A DNA stretch of 64,000 nucleotides. Source: Tateyamaria omphalii. Its GTDB lineage: Bacteria; Pseudomonadota; Alphaproteobacteria; Rhodobacterales; Rhodobacteraceae. A program made the position numbers and the translations under genes. The stretch is from contig NZ_CP019312.1 in the NCBI RefSeq assembly GCF_001969365.1, forward strand, positions 3,596,001 through 3,660,000, given 5' to 3'. Shown here in pieces: positions 41,924 through 50,497 of this stretch; position 1 is the first letter of the stretch; each line of letters starts with the position of its first letter. Below the pieces are notes generated by a model. That model was not told the origin of the DNA, did no database searches, and worked only from the letters and a program-made list of their open reading frames with translations.

Positions 41924-43158
41924 TCCAGATTGGTGAAACGACACTCGACACCAGCGACCCGCTGGTGATGGCGGCCCTGACCGGGGCTGCGGTCCTGTGC
42001 CTGATCGTGATCCTGCTGATCCTCGCCCTGCGCGCGGCAGGCCGGTCGGCGCGGGCGGCGGAGCCTTTGGCGCAGCAATTGGGGTATCTTGGTCAGCACG
42101 TTCAGGGGCTGGCCCAGGGGCAGGAGGGTTTGCGCGCCTCGATCCAAACGGTGTCGGATACGGCGACGAATGGTCAGGCGCAACTGGTGCAGACGGTCGA
42201 GATGCGCCTGTCTGCGGTCCAGCAGCAGATGCAGGACCGGCTGGCCGACAATGCGATGCGCCAGAACCGCGCCCTGACCGAGATGCAGGAGCGGATGAAG
42301 GAGACGCTGCATGGCTCGTCCAAGCAGACGACCACCAGCCTGACGCAGCTTCAGGAACGCCTCGCCGCCATCGACAAGGCACAGGACAACATCACCAATC
42401 TGTCGGGCGATGTGCTGAAACTGCAGGACATCCTGTCGAACAAGCAGACGCGCGGTGCGTTCGGGGAAATCCAGCTGCGCGACATCGTGGGCAAGGCGCT
42501 GCCCAGCGACAGCTATGCCTGGCAGCCGACGCTGTCGAATGGCAAGCGCGCCGATTGCATGGTGCATCTGCCCAATCCGCCGGGGCCGATTGTGATCGAT
42601 TCCAAGTTTCCGCTGGAAGCCTATGAGGCGCTGCGCCGGGCCGAGACGGATCATGAGCTGAAGCAGGCTGTCGCCATGATGAAGACGGCGGTGAAAAAGC
42701 ACATCTCTGATATTTCCGAGAAATACATCATCGAGGGGGAGACCGCCGACGGCGCCCTGATGTTCTTGCCGTCCGAGGCGGTCTATGCCGAGTTGCACGC
42801 CAACTTCCCCGACCTTGTGCGCGAAGGGTTTGACAAGCGGGTGTGGATCGTGTCGCCCACCACCTGCATGGCGACGCTGAACACGATGCGCGCGATTTTG
42901 AAGGATGCGCGGATGCGCGAGCAGGCGGGTGAGATCCGCAAGATGCTGCGCAATCTGCACCGCGATGTTGAATTGGTGGTCGAGCGGGCAGGTAAATTGG
43001 AGACCCATTTCGATCAGGCCCGGCGCGACGTCGAAGGGATCACGACCGCCGCTGAACGCGCGGGCAAGCGGGCGGGCAAGCTCGACAATTTCGATTTTGA
43101 AGAGTTGCAGGATCAGGACGCTTTGCCGCTGAACAATCGCCCCGCGGCGGCGGAATGA
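41920..43158 (+). CDS. rmuC: DNA recombination protein RmuC
   Basis: RmuC-family proteins limit DNA inversions and rearrangements at short inverted repeats. The 412-residue protein has an N-terminal membrane anchor (about residues 14-34, ALTGAAVLCLIVILLILALR), a coiled-coil region to about residue 170, and the nuclease-like RmuC core with KQTRGAFGEIQLRDIVGKAL, FPLEAYEAL-type catalytic segment DSKFPLEAYEAL, and FLPSEAVYAELHANFPDL. It is coupled to mutL by ATGA and to the adenylate cyclase gene by ATGA, a genome-maintenance plus signalling operon. Confidence 0.94.
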   Translation: MIQIGETTLDTSDPLVMAALTGAAVLCLIVILLILALRAAGRSARAAEPLAQQLGYLGQHVQGLAQGQEGLRASIQTVSDTATNGQAQLVQTVEMRLSAVQQQMQDRLADNAMRQNRALTEMQERMKETLHGSSKQTTTSLTQLQERLAAIDKAQDNITNLSGDVLKLQDILSNKQTRGAFGEIQLRDIVGKALPSDSYAWQPTLSNGKRADCMVHLPNPPGPIVIDSKFPLEAYEALRRAETDHELKQAVAMMKTAVKKHISDISEKYIIEGETADGALMFLPSEAVYAELHANFPDLVREGFDKRVWIVSPTTCMATLNTMRAILKDARMREQAGEIRKMLRNLHRDVELVVERAGKLETHFDQARRDVEGITTAAERAGKRAGKLDNFDFEELQDQDALPLNNRPAAAE

Positions 43159-44417
43159 CCCCGCAGGCACAGCGTATCTTTTTCGAAGCCGAGGCGCAGG
43201 CCGAATGGTTCATTGCCATTCTGCGCCTGGTCATTTCGTCTACTTTGGCGCTGGTTCTGTTCACAACCGTATGGTTCACGGGCCTGCCCGAGTCCGATGT
43301 GCTGGAATCGCAGCTGATCTATGCCGCGATGACGATGATCAGCTATTTCGCGCTGGGCATCACCATTCTTCTGGTCATCCGCGCGGGCCGGTTTCGCGCT
43401 TGGATGGCATGGCCTTCGGCGCTGATCGACTGTGTGTTTATCTTGCTTGGGTCGTGGCTGAGCCTGTCGAATATGGGTCTGTCGGGTGAGTTTATTGCGG
43501 CCTTCCCCACGATCTGGCTGATCCCGGTTGTTCTGGCGTGCGGGGCGCTGCGGTTCAATCCGGCCTTGCTTGCGTCGATGGCGGTTGTACTGATCGCGGG
43601 CTTTGCGGCGATCCTGACGATCCCCTTTCTCGCGAGCGAGGCTGAGGCGCGGCAGGGGTTGATATTTCTGTTCGGGATGCCCCCCAATATCGTTCGGCTG
43701 GTGATGATTGCGCTGGCGTCGCTGGTTCTGGTCGCCGCGTCCATGCGCATCCGTGCGCTCTTGCGCCGATCCATTGACGAGGCTGAAGCGCGCGGTCAGT
43801 TGACCCGGTTCTTGCCCGCCGAGTTGGATGATCAATTGGCGGCCCGCGGGCTCGAGGCGATGCGGGAGGGCCAACAGCAGCGTATGGCCGTCGTGTTTGT
43901 TGACATCCGTGGATTTACCGCGCGGGCCGAAACCCTATCGCCTGCTGATCTGTCTGCATTCCTGGAACGCTATCGGGCGAGTATCTCGAAGGCGGCGGAT
44001 GAAACAGGTGGGATTGTCGACAAGTTCGTGGGCGATGGCGCCATGGTGGTCTTTGATGATCGACATCTTGATGCGGCCAGCTGCGCCGTGGTTTTTGCCC
44101 GCGAAGTGCTCGACCGGATATCGGACGTCCGCCTGGGCGTTGGTATTCATGTGGGAGAGGTGTTCGCCGGGGTGGTCGGCGGCGAAGGGCGCCTGGAGTA
44201 CACCGTGTTGGGCGACACCGTGAACGTTGCCGCCCGGCTGGAGGCTGCGACGAAGGTTGAGGGCGTATCCTTGCTGGTGTCGGAAGATGTCATGCAGGCG
44301 CTTGATGTCCGCCAGAGCGATTGGCAGCATTTTCCGACGCTTGTATTGCCAGGCCGCCAAAAACCGATATCGGCATGGGGCCTGATGCGTGGATATGCGG
44401 AAAGCGACCCCGCCTAG
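43155..44417 (+). CDS. Membrane-bound class III adenylate/guanylate cyclase
   Basis: The 420-residue protein has about six membrane helices in residues 20-200 and a cytoplasmic class III cyclase domain at the C-terminus. Catalytic features are VVFVDIRGFTARAETLSP with the metal-binding Asp and RGFTA, VDKFVGDGAMVVFDD with the second Asp (F-V-G-D), and GIHVGEVFAGVVGG, LEYTVLGDTVNVAARLEA. Substrate (ATP versus GTP) cannot be settled by eye. It overlaps rmuC (ATGA) and ends a DNA-repair operon. A long hairpin follows its stop. Confidence 0.9.
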   Translation: MTPQAQRIFFEAEAQAEWFIAILRLVISSTLALVLFTTVWFTGLPESDVLESQLIYAAMTMISYFALGITILLVIRAGRFRAWMAWPSALIDCVFILLGSWLSLSNMGLSGEFIAAFPTIWLIPVVLACGALRFNPALLASMAVVLIAGFAAILTIPFLASEAEARQGLIFLFGMPPNIVRLVMIALASLVLVAASMRIRALLRRSIDEAEARGQLTRFLPAELDDQLAARGLEAMREGQQQRMAVVFVDIRGFTARAETLSPADLSAFLERYRASISKAADETGGIVDKFVGDGAMVVFDDRHLDAASCAVVFAREVLDRISDVRLGVGIHVGEVFAGVVGGEGRLEYTVLGDTVNVAARLEAATKVEGVSLLVSEDVMQALDVRQSDWQHFPTLVLPGRQKPISAWGLMRGYAESDPA

Positions 44418-44442
44418 ATTTGCATGACAGAAGGGTCATTCG

Positions 44443-44465
44443 GAGGCGGAGGTGTCCTCCGCCTC
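44443..44465. terminator. Long hairpin between cyclase and chrR
   Basis: GAGGCGGAGG-TGT-CCTCCGCCTC is a perfect 10-bp stem between convergent genes. Its central 19 bases equal the hairpin after puuD at 40040-40058. It can serve both strands. Confidence 0.6.
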
Positions 44466-44471
44466 GTGTGA

Positions 44472-45134
44472 TCAGATCCGCGCGAACCGCTGCGCGATTT
44501 TCGGCAACAACCCTTCGAACCGCAAAGGCGCGTCGGTGACTGCCAGGCAGATGCAGTCTTCGTGAATGTCCGCCACGGGCGTATGGTGCAGGTCGCTATT
44601 GGCCACCTCGACATCGCCGCGCGCAAAGTAATCGTCGTCGTCCTGGAACGCGCCTTGCAGCACCATGGTCATCTCGGTGCCGTGGTGGCCGTGATCCGGC
44701 ATCGCCATGCCTGCGGGGATGTAAAGCAAGCGGGCTGACGCATCCTTGGACGTGGGCAGGATCGCTTGTTTCACGCCCATACCGACCGACCGCCATTTGA
44801 CGTTGTCCAACCCACCGCCCACGTATTCGAGCAGCGGTTGCGGTAGCACGGTGTCGCGTCCCCGTGTTGTACGGATCGTGTCGGGCGCCCCGCCCGCTAT
44901 CAGTGCCATCGTGGCGGCAAAGCTGCCGGGTGTCAGCGACACGTCGTTGCCGGGCGTCTGGTCCAGCACCTCGCCCCCCAACGTGTCATAGCTTTCGACC
45001 GCAGCGCGACATTCATCGCAGAGCGACACATGGGTCGCGACCATGAGATTAAATGCCTCTGGCAGCGTCCCGGCTGCGTAGGCCATGAGAACCTCGTCCG
45101 TCAGGTGATGCTTAATCTTCTGTTCCATATCCAT
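44472..45134 (-). CDS. chrR: ChrR-type anti-sigma factor with zinc-binding and cupin domains
   Basis: ChrR holds the sigma factor RpoE inactive until singlet oxygen or organic hydroperoxide is sensed. The 220-residue protein has the N-terminal zinc-binding anti-sigma domain with His10 and the H-x3-C-x2-C motif (His35, Cys39, Cys42 in ATHVSLCDEC). The C-terminal cupin domain, about residues 105-200, has GMAMPDHGHHGTEMTMVLQG with its metal-ligand His and Glu and HTPVADIHEDCICLAV. The start used overlaps the rpoE stop (TGATG); a GTG one codon earlier is possible. Coupling ensures equal synthesis of the pair. Confidence 0.93.
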   Translation of the reverse strand: MDMEQKIKHHLTDEVLMAYAAGTLPEAFNLMVATHVSLCDECRAAVESYDTLGGEVLDQTPGNDVSLTPGSFAATMALIAGGAPDTIRTTRGRDTVLPQPLLEYVGGGLDNVKWRSVGMGVKQAILPTSKDASARLLYIPAGMAMPDHGHHGTEMTMVLQGAFQDDDDYFARGDVEVANSDLHHTPVADIHEDCICLAVTDAPLRFEGLLPKIAQRFARI

Positions 45135-45682
45135 CACTTCATCGCGTGGCGCAGTCGTTCCAGCGCCAGCCTGATCCTTGATTTGATCGTGCCGAGGGGC
45201 AGACCGGTTTGGTCGGCAATTTCGCTGTGGGACAGATCCCCGAAATATGCCTTTTGTATCAGTTCCCGCTGGGCTGGGGGCAATTCGGAAATGGCCCGGC
45301 CCAACTGTTCGCTTTCCTGTTGCAGGGCCATCACATCGGCCTGATCAGGTTCGTCTTCGGGCCCCCACCCCAGATCTTCGGGTTCGGGGCGGCGCTGCTT
45401 GCGCAGCACGTCAATCTTCCTGTTCCGCGCGATGGTGAAGATCCAGGTCGCCACCGATGCCCGCGCGGGGTCAAACATATGCGCCTTGTGCCAGCAGGTC
45501 GCCATGACCTCCTGTGCGCATTCCTCTGCCAGCGACGCATCTGCGCCGGATTTCATCAGGAACCCTTTGACCCGTGGGGCAAAATGGTCAAACAAGTCGG
45601 CGAAGGCCGCCTGGTCCTGGTCGTCGCGGATCCGGATCATGTGGTCGACCCACAACATCCGCTTTCCGTCGCTGTCTTGCAT
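45134..45682 (-). CDS. rpoE: ECF sigma factor RpoE (ChrR-associated, photooxidative stress)
   Basis: The protein directs RNA polymerase to stress promoters once ChrR releases it. Region 2 is FADLFDHFAPRVKGFLMKSG with ECAQEVMATCW and WIFTIARNRKIDVLRKQRR; region 4 is ELPPAQRELIQKAYFGDLSH and EIADQTGLPLGTIKSRIRLALERL. The reading frame stays open to 45826 (230 codons), but an RpoE-type promoter (TGATCC-N18-TAGACT) lies inside that extension, so its message could not encode it. The start at MQDSDGKRMLWVDHM gives 182 residues, near the length of Rhodobacter RpoE. A longer product from another promoter cannot be excluded. Confidence 0.85.
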   Translation of the reverse strand: MQDSDGKRMLWVDHMIRIRDDQDQAAFADLFDHFAPRVKGFLMKSGADASLAEECAQEVMATCWHKAHMFDPARASVATWIFTIARNRKIDVLRKQRRPEPEDLGWGPEDEPDQADVMALQQESEQLGRAISELPPAQRELIQKAYFGDLSHSEIADQTGLPLGTIKSRIRLALERLRHAMK

Positions 45683-45770
45683 GAGTGCCGGTCCTGTCGC
45701 CCCCACCGGAAAGACCCCGGCGGTTGGCAGCGCATCTGTTTCAGCCGTGTCTAAACCCGCAAACATATCC

Positions 45771-45800
45771 AGTCTACGCGACACAATGCGTTTCGGATCA
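45771..45800 (-). promoter_or_regulatory. RpoE-type promoter of rpoE-chrR
   Basis: On the minus strand TGATCC is followed after exactly 18 bases by TAGACT, close to the RpoE consensus of Rhodobacter (TGATCC-N18-TAAGA-like). Transcription would begin near 45764 and run into rpoE-chrR, giving autoregulation. Confidence 0.65.
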
Positions 45801-45822
45801 AAAATAAATGTCTGGTTTTTGT

Positions 45823-45852
45823 ACATCCGGTTGCGCCATCCCTGCGTAAACT
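45823..45852 (+). promoter_or_regulatory. Possible RpoE-type promoter of the divergent oxidase operon
   Basis: ACATCC, 18 bases, then TAAACT. The -35 matches four of six positions (ATCC core) and spacing equals that of the rpoE promoter; the -10 shares TA-ACT with it. It would start transcription about 30 bases ahead of the FAD oxidase gene. Confidence 0.4.
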
Positions 45853-45888
45853 AAAGCAAACCTTGAGACCGACGGGACATCACCACTT

Positions 45889-47190
45889 ATGCCTTTTGAA
45901 ACTGCTACGACCGCCTTGAAGCGCATCGCCGTGATCGGTGGCGGGATTTCCGGAATGGGCGCGGCCCATGCGTTGTCGTCTGATCACCGTGTCACCTTGT
46001 TCGAGGCCGAGCCCCGCCTGGGTGGGCACGCCCGGACCATCATGGCCGGCAAACGCGGTGACCAGCCCGTGGATACCGGTTTCCTGGTCTTTAACTACGC
46101 CAACTATCCCAACATGGCCCATTTGTTTGCCGAGTTGGATGTGCCCGTCGTCAAGTCCAACATGAGCTTTGGAGCGTCCATTGACGGGGGGCGGTTGGAA
46201 TACGGCCTGGCCAGCCTTGATGCGCTGTTCGCCCAGCGGCGCAATGCGTTGAACCCCAAGTTTCTTGGCATGGTCCGCGACGTGATGCGTTTCAACAAGC
46301 ACGCCCTGCGCGTCGCGAACGAAGATCGCATCCGCACTATTGCGCAATTTCTGGATGTGATGGGCACTGGTGATTGGTTTCGCGACTACTATCTGTTGCC
46401 CCTCAGCGGTGCGATCTGGTCGACGCCCACCGAAAAGATCATGGATTTCCCGGCGCACGCCCTGATCCAGTTTTTCGAGAACCATGCGCTGCTGAACCAC
46501 ACCGGCCAGCACCAATGGTACACCGTGAACGGCGGGTCGGTGGAATATGTCCGTCGGATCGAGGCGGCGATGCTGGGCAACGGCGTTGATATCCGGCTGG
46601 GCGCCCCTGTGCAGTCGGTGCGTCGCTCCGCCGGGGGGGCGCAGGTCAAGGCGTGGGGCGGTGAATGGGAGACGTTCGACGAGGTCATCTTTGCCACCCA
46701 TTCCGATGACAGCCTGTCGCTGCTGGCCGATCCAACGGGCGATGAAACGGCGGCATTGGGTGCGGTCAAGTACCAGCCCAACGATGTCGTCCTGCACCGC
46801 GATGCCGCCATCATGCCGGCGCATCGCCAGGTCTGGTCCAGCTGGGTTTATACCGAGGACAAAGGCGTGCAGTCGGACCGGATCGACCTGACCTACTGGA
46901 TCAACTCGCTGCAGCCGATCCCGATGGATGACATGCACTTTGTCACCCTAAACACCAAGCGGACGATCCGTGAGGAAATGATCTACGACCAGACGGTGCT
47001 GCGCCACCCGGTCTATGACCTTGCCGCGCTGGCCGCACAGGACAAGGTGCGCGCCATGAACGGATCCAACAACACGTGGTATTGCGGCGCCTGGATGCGC
47101 CATGGGTTCCACGAGGACGGGCTGTCCTCGGGCCTTGACGTGGCCCGCGCGTTGCTGCGCGCGCCGCAGATGCAGGTCGCGGCGGAATGA
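45889..47190 (+). CDS. FAD-dependent amine oxidase/desaturase-like protein of the RpoE operon
   Basis: The 433-residue flavoprotein has the FAD dinucleotide-binding motif AVIGGGISGMGAAHAL, the acidic end FEAEPRLGGHARTI and the family block DTGFLVFNYANYPNMAHLF. The C-terminal part has NNTWYCGAWMRHGFHEDGLS, typical of the group placed next to DUF1365 genes and often named NAD/FAD-binding protein or amine oxidase. In Rhodobacter such genes belong to the RpoE photooxidative regulon and take part in fatty-acid modification. It begins the operon and is followed by DUF1365 with a four-base overlap. Confidence 0.88.
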   Translation: MPFETATTALKRIAVIGGGISGMGAAHALSSDHRVTLFEAEPRLGGHARTIMAGKRGDQPVDTGFLVFNYANYPNMAHLFAELDVPVVKSNMSFGASIDGGRLEYGLASLDALFAQRRNALNPKFLGMVRDVMRFNKHALRVANEDRIRTIAQFLDVMGTGDWFRDYYLLPLSGAIWSTPTEKIMDFPAHALIQFFENHALLNHTGQHQWYTVNGGSVEYVRRIEAAMLGNGVDIRLGAPVQSVRRSAGGAQVKAWGGEWETFDEVIFATHSDDSLSLLADPTGDETAALGAVKYQPNDVVLHRDAAIMPAHRQVWSSWVYTEDKGVQSDRIDLTYWINSLQPIPMDDMHFVTLNTKRTIREEMIYDQTVLRHPVYDLAALAAQDKVRAMNGSNNTWYCGAWMRHGFHEDGLSSGLDVARALLRAPQMQVAAE

Positions 47191-47948
47191 CGGCAACCGT
47201 CGATCATATCGCGGGGGTCACCTTTCACGGGCGTAAGGGCGGCATTGATAATGCGTTCCGCTACACCGTGGATTACATGCTGCTGGATGCGGAGGCCGAG
47301 CTGCGCCTGCCGCGCCTGTTCGGGCGGAACGCGCGCGGCGTGATGGCGCTGGACGACACTGATCATGGCGGGGCGCCCAAGGCCGGGCGTGGCGCTGCGT
47401 GGGTGCGTGATGTGCTTCAGGCGCACCAGATCAGCGGTGTCGTGCGGATTGAGCTGTTGGCCCAACCCAAGGTGCTGGGCCATGTGTTCAATCCGGTCAG
47501 CTTTTGGCTGTGCCGCCGCGATGACGATCAGATGATTGCGGTGATCGCCGAGGTGACGAACACGTTTGGCGATCGCCACAGTTATCTCGTGAACCACCCC
47601 GACATGAGGCCCATCGCGCCCGCGGATCGGCTGCGTGCGACCAAGATTTTCCACGTATCCCCGTTCCAACCTATTGAAGGTGGGTATGAATTTCGCTTCG
47701 ATATCCGGGACGACCGGATCGGCGTGTGGATCGACTATTCCCGAGGTGGTGAGGGCGGGCTGATTGCCACGCTCACAGGACGTCGCTGTGCTCTTACCAA
47801 TCGTGCGATTGTGAGCGCCGCCCTGCGCCGCCCCTTTGGATCGCGCCGGGTTCTGGCCCTGATCCATTGGCAAGCGGTGAAGCTGTGGTGGAAGCGCGCG
47901 ATCTATCGTGCCCGCCCCGTGCCCCCGTCGGAAGAGGTCTCGCGGTGA
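47187..47948 (+). CDS. DUF1365 family protein
   Basis: The 253-residue protein matches DUF1365: GVTFHGRKGGIDNAFRYTVD, LLAQPKVLGHVFNPVSFWLC, AVIAEVTNTFGDRHSYLV and FHVSPFQPIEGGYEFRFDIR. The FNPVSFWLC block is diagnostic. The family is found with flavin amine oxidases and cyclopropane-fatty-acid synthase-like methyltransferases and is presumed to act on membrane lipids. There is no clear membrane segment. It overlaps both neighbours by four bases. Confidence 0.9.
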   Translation: MTATVDHIAGVTFHGRKGGIDNAFRYTVDYMLLDAEAELRLPRLFGRNARGVMALDDTDHGGAPKAGRGAAWVRDVLQAHQISGVVRIELLAQPKVLGHVFNPVSFWLCRRDDDQMIAVIAEVTNTFGDRHSYLVNHPDMRPIAPADRLRATKIFHVSPFQPIEGGYEFRFDIRDDRIGVWIDYSRGGEGGLIATLTGRRCALTNRAIVSAALRRPFGSRRVLALIHWQAVKLWWKRAIYRARPVPPSEEVSR

Positions 47949-49180
47949 GCAACGCGGCACCCCAACGTTTGCCAGCCTACGCGGTTTTTGCCGCGTTGCT
48001 GAGCGCGGCCGGGCTGCCGATTTATATCCATGCGCCCAAGTTTTACGTCGATGAATATGGCGTGTCGCTTGCGGCCCTTGGCGCTGTTCTGTTTGGTCTG
48101 CGTCTGCTGGACGTGGTGCAAGACCCGCTGTTTGGTCGCTTGTCCGAGGCGTTGCGGTCGCGGCGCGGTCTGGCCGTGCTGATCGGGTGCAGCGTCATGG
48201 CGCTGTCGATGCTGGGCCTGTTTGCCGTGCCGCCGCTTTTGCCGCCGCTGATCTGGTTTGCGCTGATGCTGACGGGTGTGTTTTCGGCGTTCAGTTTCCT
48301 CACGATCAACTTCTATGCTCAAGGGGTGGTCAAGGCAGACCGGCTGCCGGGGCAGGGGCACCTGATGCTGGCGCGCTGGCGGGAAACCGGGGCGCTGTTG
48401 GGTGTGTGCGTGGCGGCCATCGCCCCGGTGATGTTGGGCGGTTTCATGGGCGCCCCCTTTGCCGGGTTCGCCGTCGGGTTTTTGGTGCTGGCGCTGGCCG
48501 CCGTCGTGATGATGCGCGGCGAATGGGTCAGTGATGGCTTGCCCCCGTCGGTGGGGTTCAAGGCCGTTCTGGGCGATGCGCTGGCGCGGAAGCTGCTTTT
48601 GATCGCCTTGGTGAATGCGGCACCTGTCGCCGTCAGCTCTACCCTGTTTTTGTTCTTTGTCGAGAGCAGGCTGGAGGCACCGGGGTTCGAAGGGCCCTTG
48701 CTGCTGTTGTTCTTTCTGAGCGCCGCGCTGGCCGCCCCCGTCTGGGGGCGTTTGGCAGAACGCTACGGCCCAAAACCGGTGCTGCTGAGTGCCATGGTTC
48801 TGGCCATTCTGGCCTTTGGCTGGGCAGTTACGCTGGGGCCGGGCGACTGGTTGGCGTTCGCCATCATCTGTGTCTTGTCGGGCGCCACGTTGGGTGCCGA
48901 TCTGACCGTGCTTCCGGCCGTGTTTGCGACCCGCATGGCCCGCATCAGCCCCTCGGCCGCCGAGGGGTTCGGGCTGTGGTCCTTTGTTTCGAAATTCACC
49001 TTGGCTTTTGCTGCTGTCACCCTTCTGCCCGCGCTTGAACGGGCCGGGTTTGACAGCGGTGCCGCCACCCATCCGCCCGAAGCGCTCGCGCTTCTCACGC
49101 TGCTTTATGCAGCTGTGCCTTGTGGCCTCAAGGTCGTGGCCATCGCGCTGCTTGCCACCACAGATTTGAAGGAGACGTGA
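47945..49180 (+). CDS. MFS transporter (sugar/cation symporter-like)
   Basis: The 411-residue protein has about twelve membrane helices. It belongs to the major facilitator superfamily, in the glycoside-pentoside-hexuronide/melibiose-like branch: LPIYIHAPKFYVDEYGVSLA, GLRLLDVVQDPLFGRLSEAL (the D-x-x-x-D-P pattern of GPH carriers), RWRETGALLGVCVAAIAPVM and GATLGADLTVLPAVFATRM. The start is GTG, overlapping the DUF1365 stop (GTGA). In this operon it may move a lipid-related or osmolyte-like compound; the substrate is unknown. Confidence 0.88.
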   Translation: MSNAAPQRLPAYAVFAALLSAAGLPIYIHAPKFYVDEYGVSLAALGAVLFGLRLLDVVQDPLFGRLSEALRSRRGLAVLIGCSVMALSMLGLFAVPPLLPPLIWFALMLTGVFSAFSFLTINFYAQGVVKADRLPGQGHLMLARWRETGALLGVCVAAIAPVMLGGFMGAPFAGFAVGFLVLALAAVVMMRGEWVSDGLPPSVGFKAVLGDALARKLLLIALVNAAPVAVSSTLFLFFVESRLEAPGFEGPLLLLFFLSAALAAPVWGRLAERYGPKPVLLSAMVLAILAFGWAVTLGPGDWLAFAIICVLSGATLGADLTVLPAVFATRMARISPSAAEGFGLWSFVSKFTLAFAAVTLLPALERAGFDSGAATHPPEALALLTLLYAAVPCGLKVVAIALLATTDLKET

Positions 49181-49181
49181 T

Positions 49182-49763
49182 ATGGACGGCTTGATTTTTA
49201 CCCTCTTGGGGGCTGCGTTCGTTTTGTTCATTGGCTGGACCAAGTCGCGCTATGCTGACTTTCTGGCGCAGAGCCCGGAGGAATACGCCCAAGGAAACGG
49301 ACCGCAATTTGATGTGCGGACGCATCTGAATGGTCCGATCATTTGCGAAGGCGTGATCTTTGGCCCGACGGGGCGCGTCTCGTCGCGCTTTGTGGGCGAG
49401 TTCGATTGCAAATGGGAAGGCAACACTGGCGTCATGGACGAGGTGTTTACCTATGATGACGGATCGCAGCAGACGCGGGCTTGGCGGTTGACGATCGGGA
49501 ACGATGGGAAAATCGTCGCGCGTGCTGATGACGTCGTGGGCGATGGATCGGGCCAGCAGAGCGGCAATACCGTTCAATTGAAATACAAGTTTCGCTTGCC
49601 CGAAGCGTCGGGCGGGCATGTACTGGACACGGTCGACTGGATGTATCTGGCGCCGAATGGAACCATCGTGAACCGGTCGCAGTTTCGCAAATACGGGATC
49701 AAGGTGGCCGAATTGGTGGCAACAATGCGCCCGGCAAATGAAGAGTTTAAAGAAGCAGCATGA
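49182..49763 (+). CDS. DUF3833 family protein
   Basis: The 193-residue protein has one N-terminal membrane anchor (LIFTLLGAAFVLFIGW) and then the DUF3833 domain: FDVRTHLNGPIICEGVIFGP, SRFVGEFDCKWEGNTGVMDE, YDDGSQQTRAWRLTIGNDGK, and DWMYLAPNGTIVNRSQFRKYG. The fold is lipocalin-like, so lipid binding at the membrane is plausible. It stands one base after the MFS stop and overlaps the SDR gene by four bases, in the RpoE-linked operon. Confidence 0.9.
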   Translation: MDGLIFTLLGAAFVLFIGWTKSRYADFLAQSPEEYAQGNGPQFDVRTHLNGPIICEGVIFGPTGRVSSRFVGEFDCKWEGNTGVMDEVFTYDDGSQQTRAWRLTIGNDGKIVARADDVVGDGSGQQSGNTVQLKYKFRLPEASGGHVLDTVDWMYLAPNGTIVNRSQFRKYGIKVAELVATMRPANEEFKEAA

Positions 49764-50497
49764 CGGACATTTCCCTGAGCGGCAAACGATATTGGCTGGT
49801 GGGCGCAGGCGACGGTTTGGGCCGTGCGCTTGCGCATTGCATGAGCCGCGCGGGGATCGAGGTGATCGTGTCGTCACGCAGCGAGGACAAGCTGCAAGAG
49901 CTGGTTGAAGCCCTACCCGGCAAGGCGTCGTATCAGACCATCGACATCGCGGATGACGAGAGCGTCAAAGCGGCAGCAGAGGCCGTCGGAGAGATTGACG
50001 GTCTGGTGCTACTGGCCGGAGTGTATTGGCCTTTTTCCGCCAAGGAATGGAATGCCGAGCAAGCGACGGCGATGGCCGATGTCAATTTTACCGGCTTCAT
50101 GCGGGTGCTGGGGCAGGTGGTGCCACACTTTGTCGAAAGGGATGCGGGGCACATTGTCCTGACCTCTTCGCTCACTGGGTTTCGGGGGCTGCCGGGGTCG
50201 ATCGGGTATACCGCGTCGAAGGCCGCGACGATGTCGTTGGCGGAGTGTATGCACGCCGATTTGCGCGACACCGGCGTGCGGGTGCAGGTGGCCAACCCCG
50301 GCTTTATCAAGACGCAATTGACCGACAAGAATGATTTCAACATGCCCTTCATCATGGAGCCGGACAAGGCGGCGCGGGTGATGTTCGAATTCATGCTGAC
50401 CGACAATTTCAAAAAGAGCTTTCCAACGTTTTTTTCGCTGTTGTTCCGCGGGTCGCAATTCCTGCCCGACTGGCTGTATTACCGGATCTTTGCCTAA
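49760..50497 (+). CDS. Short-chain dehydrogenase/reductase
   Basis: The 245-residue enzyme has the classical SDR fold with a slightly altered nucleotide motif, VGAGDGLGRALAH, the VSSRSEDKLQELVEAL segment, the VLLAGVYWPF turn in place of NNAG, and the catalytic Ser/Tyr/Lys as TSSLTGFRGLPGSIGYTASK. The C-terminal tail is hydrophobic. It closes the five-gene operon that diverges from rpoE-chrR, an arrangement conserved in Rhodobacterales. Substrate unknown. Confidence 0.9.
   Translation: MTDISLSGKRYWLVGAGDGLGRALAHCMSRAGIEVIVSSRSEDKLQELVEALPGKASYQTIDIADDESVKAAAEAVGEIDGLVLLAGVYWPFSAKEWNAEQATAMADVNFTGFMRVLGQVVPHFVERDAGHIVLTSSLTGFRGLPGSIGYTASKAATMSLAECMHADLRDTGVRVQVANPGFIKTQLTDKNDFNMPFIMEPDKAARVMFEFMLTDNFKKSFPTFFSLLFRGSQFLPDWLYYRIFA

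Noticed and set aside
38795..42382. A 1195-codon open frame on the minus strand across puuD and mutL
   Set aside because: It lies opposite two well-conserved genes, is rich in Arg, His and Pro as expected of an antisense shadow in GC-rich DNA, and shows no domain.
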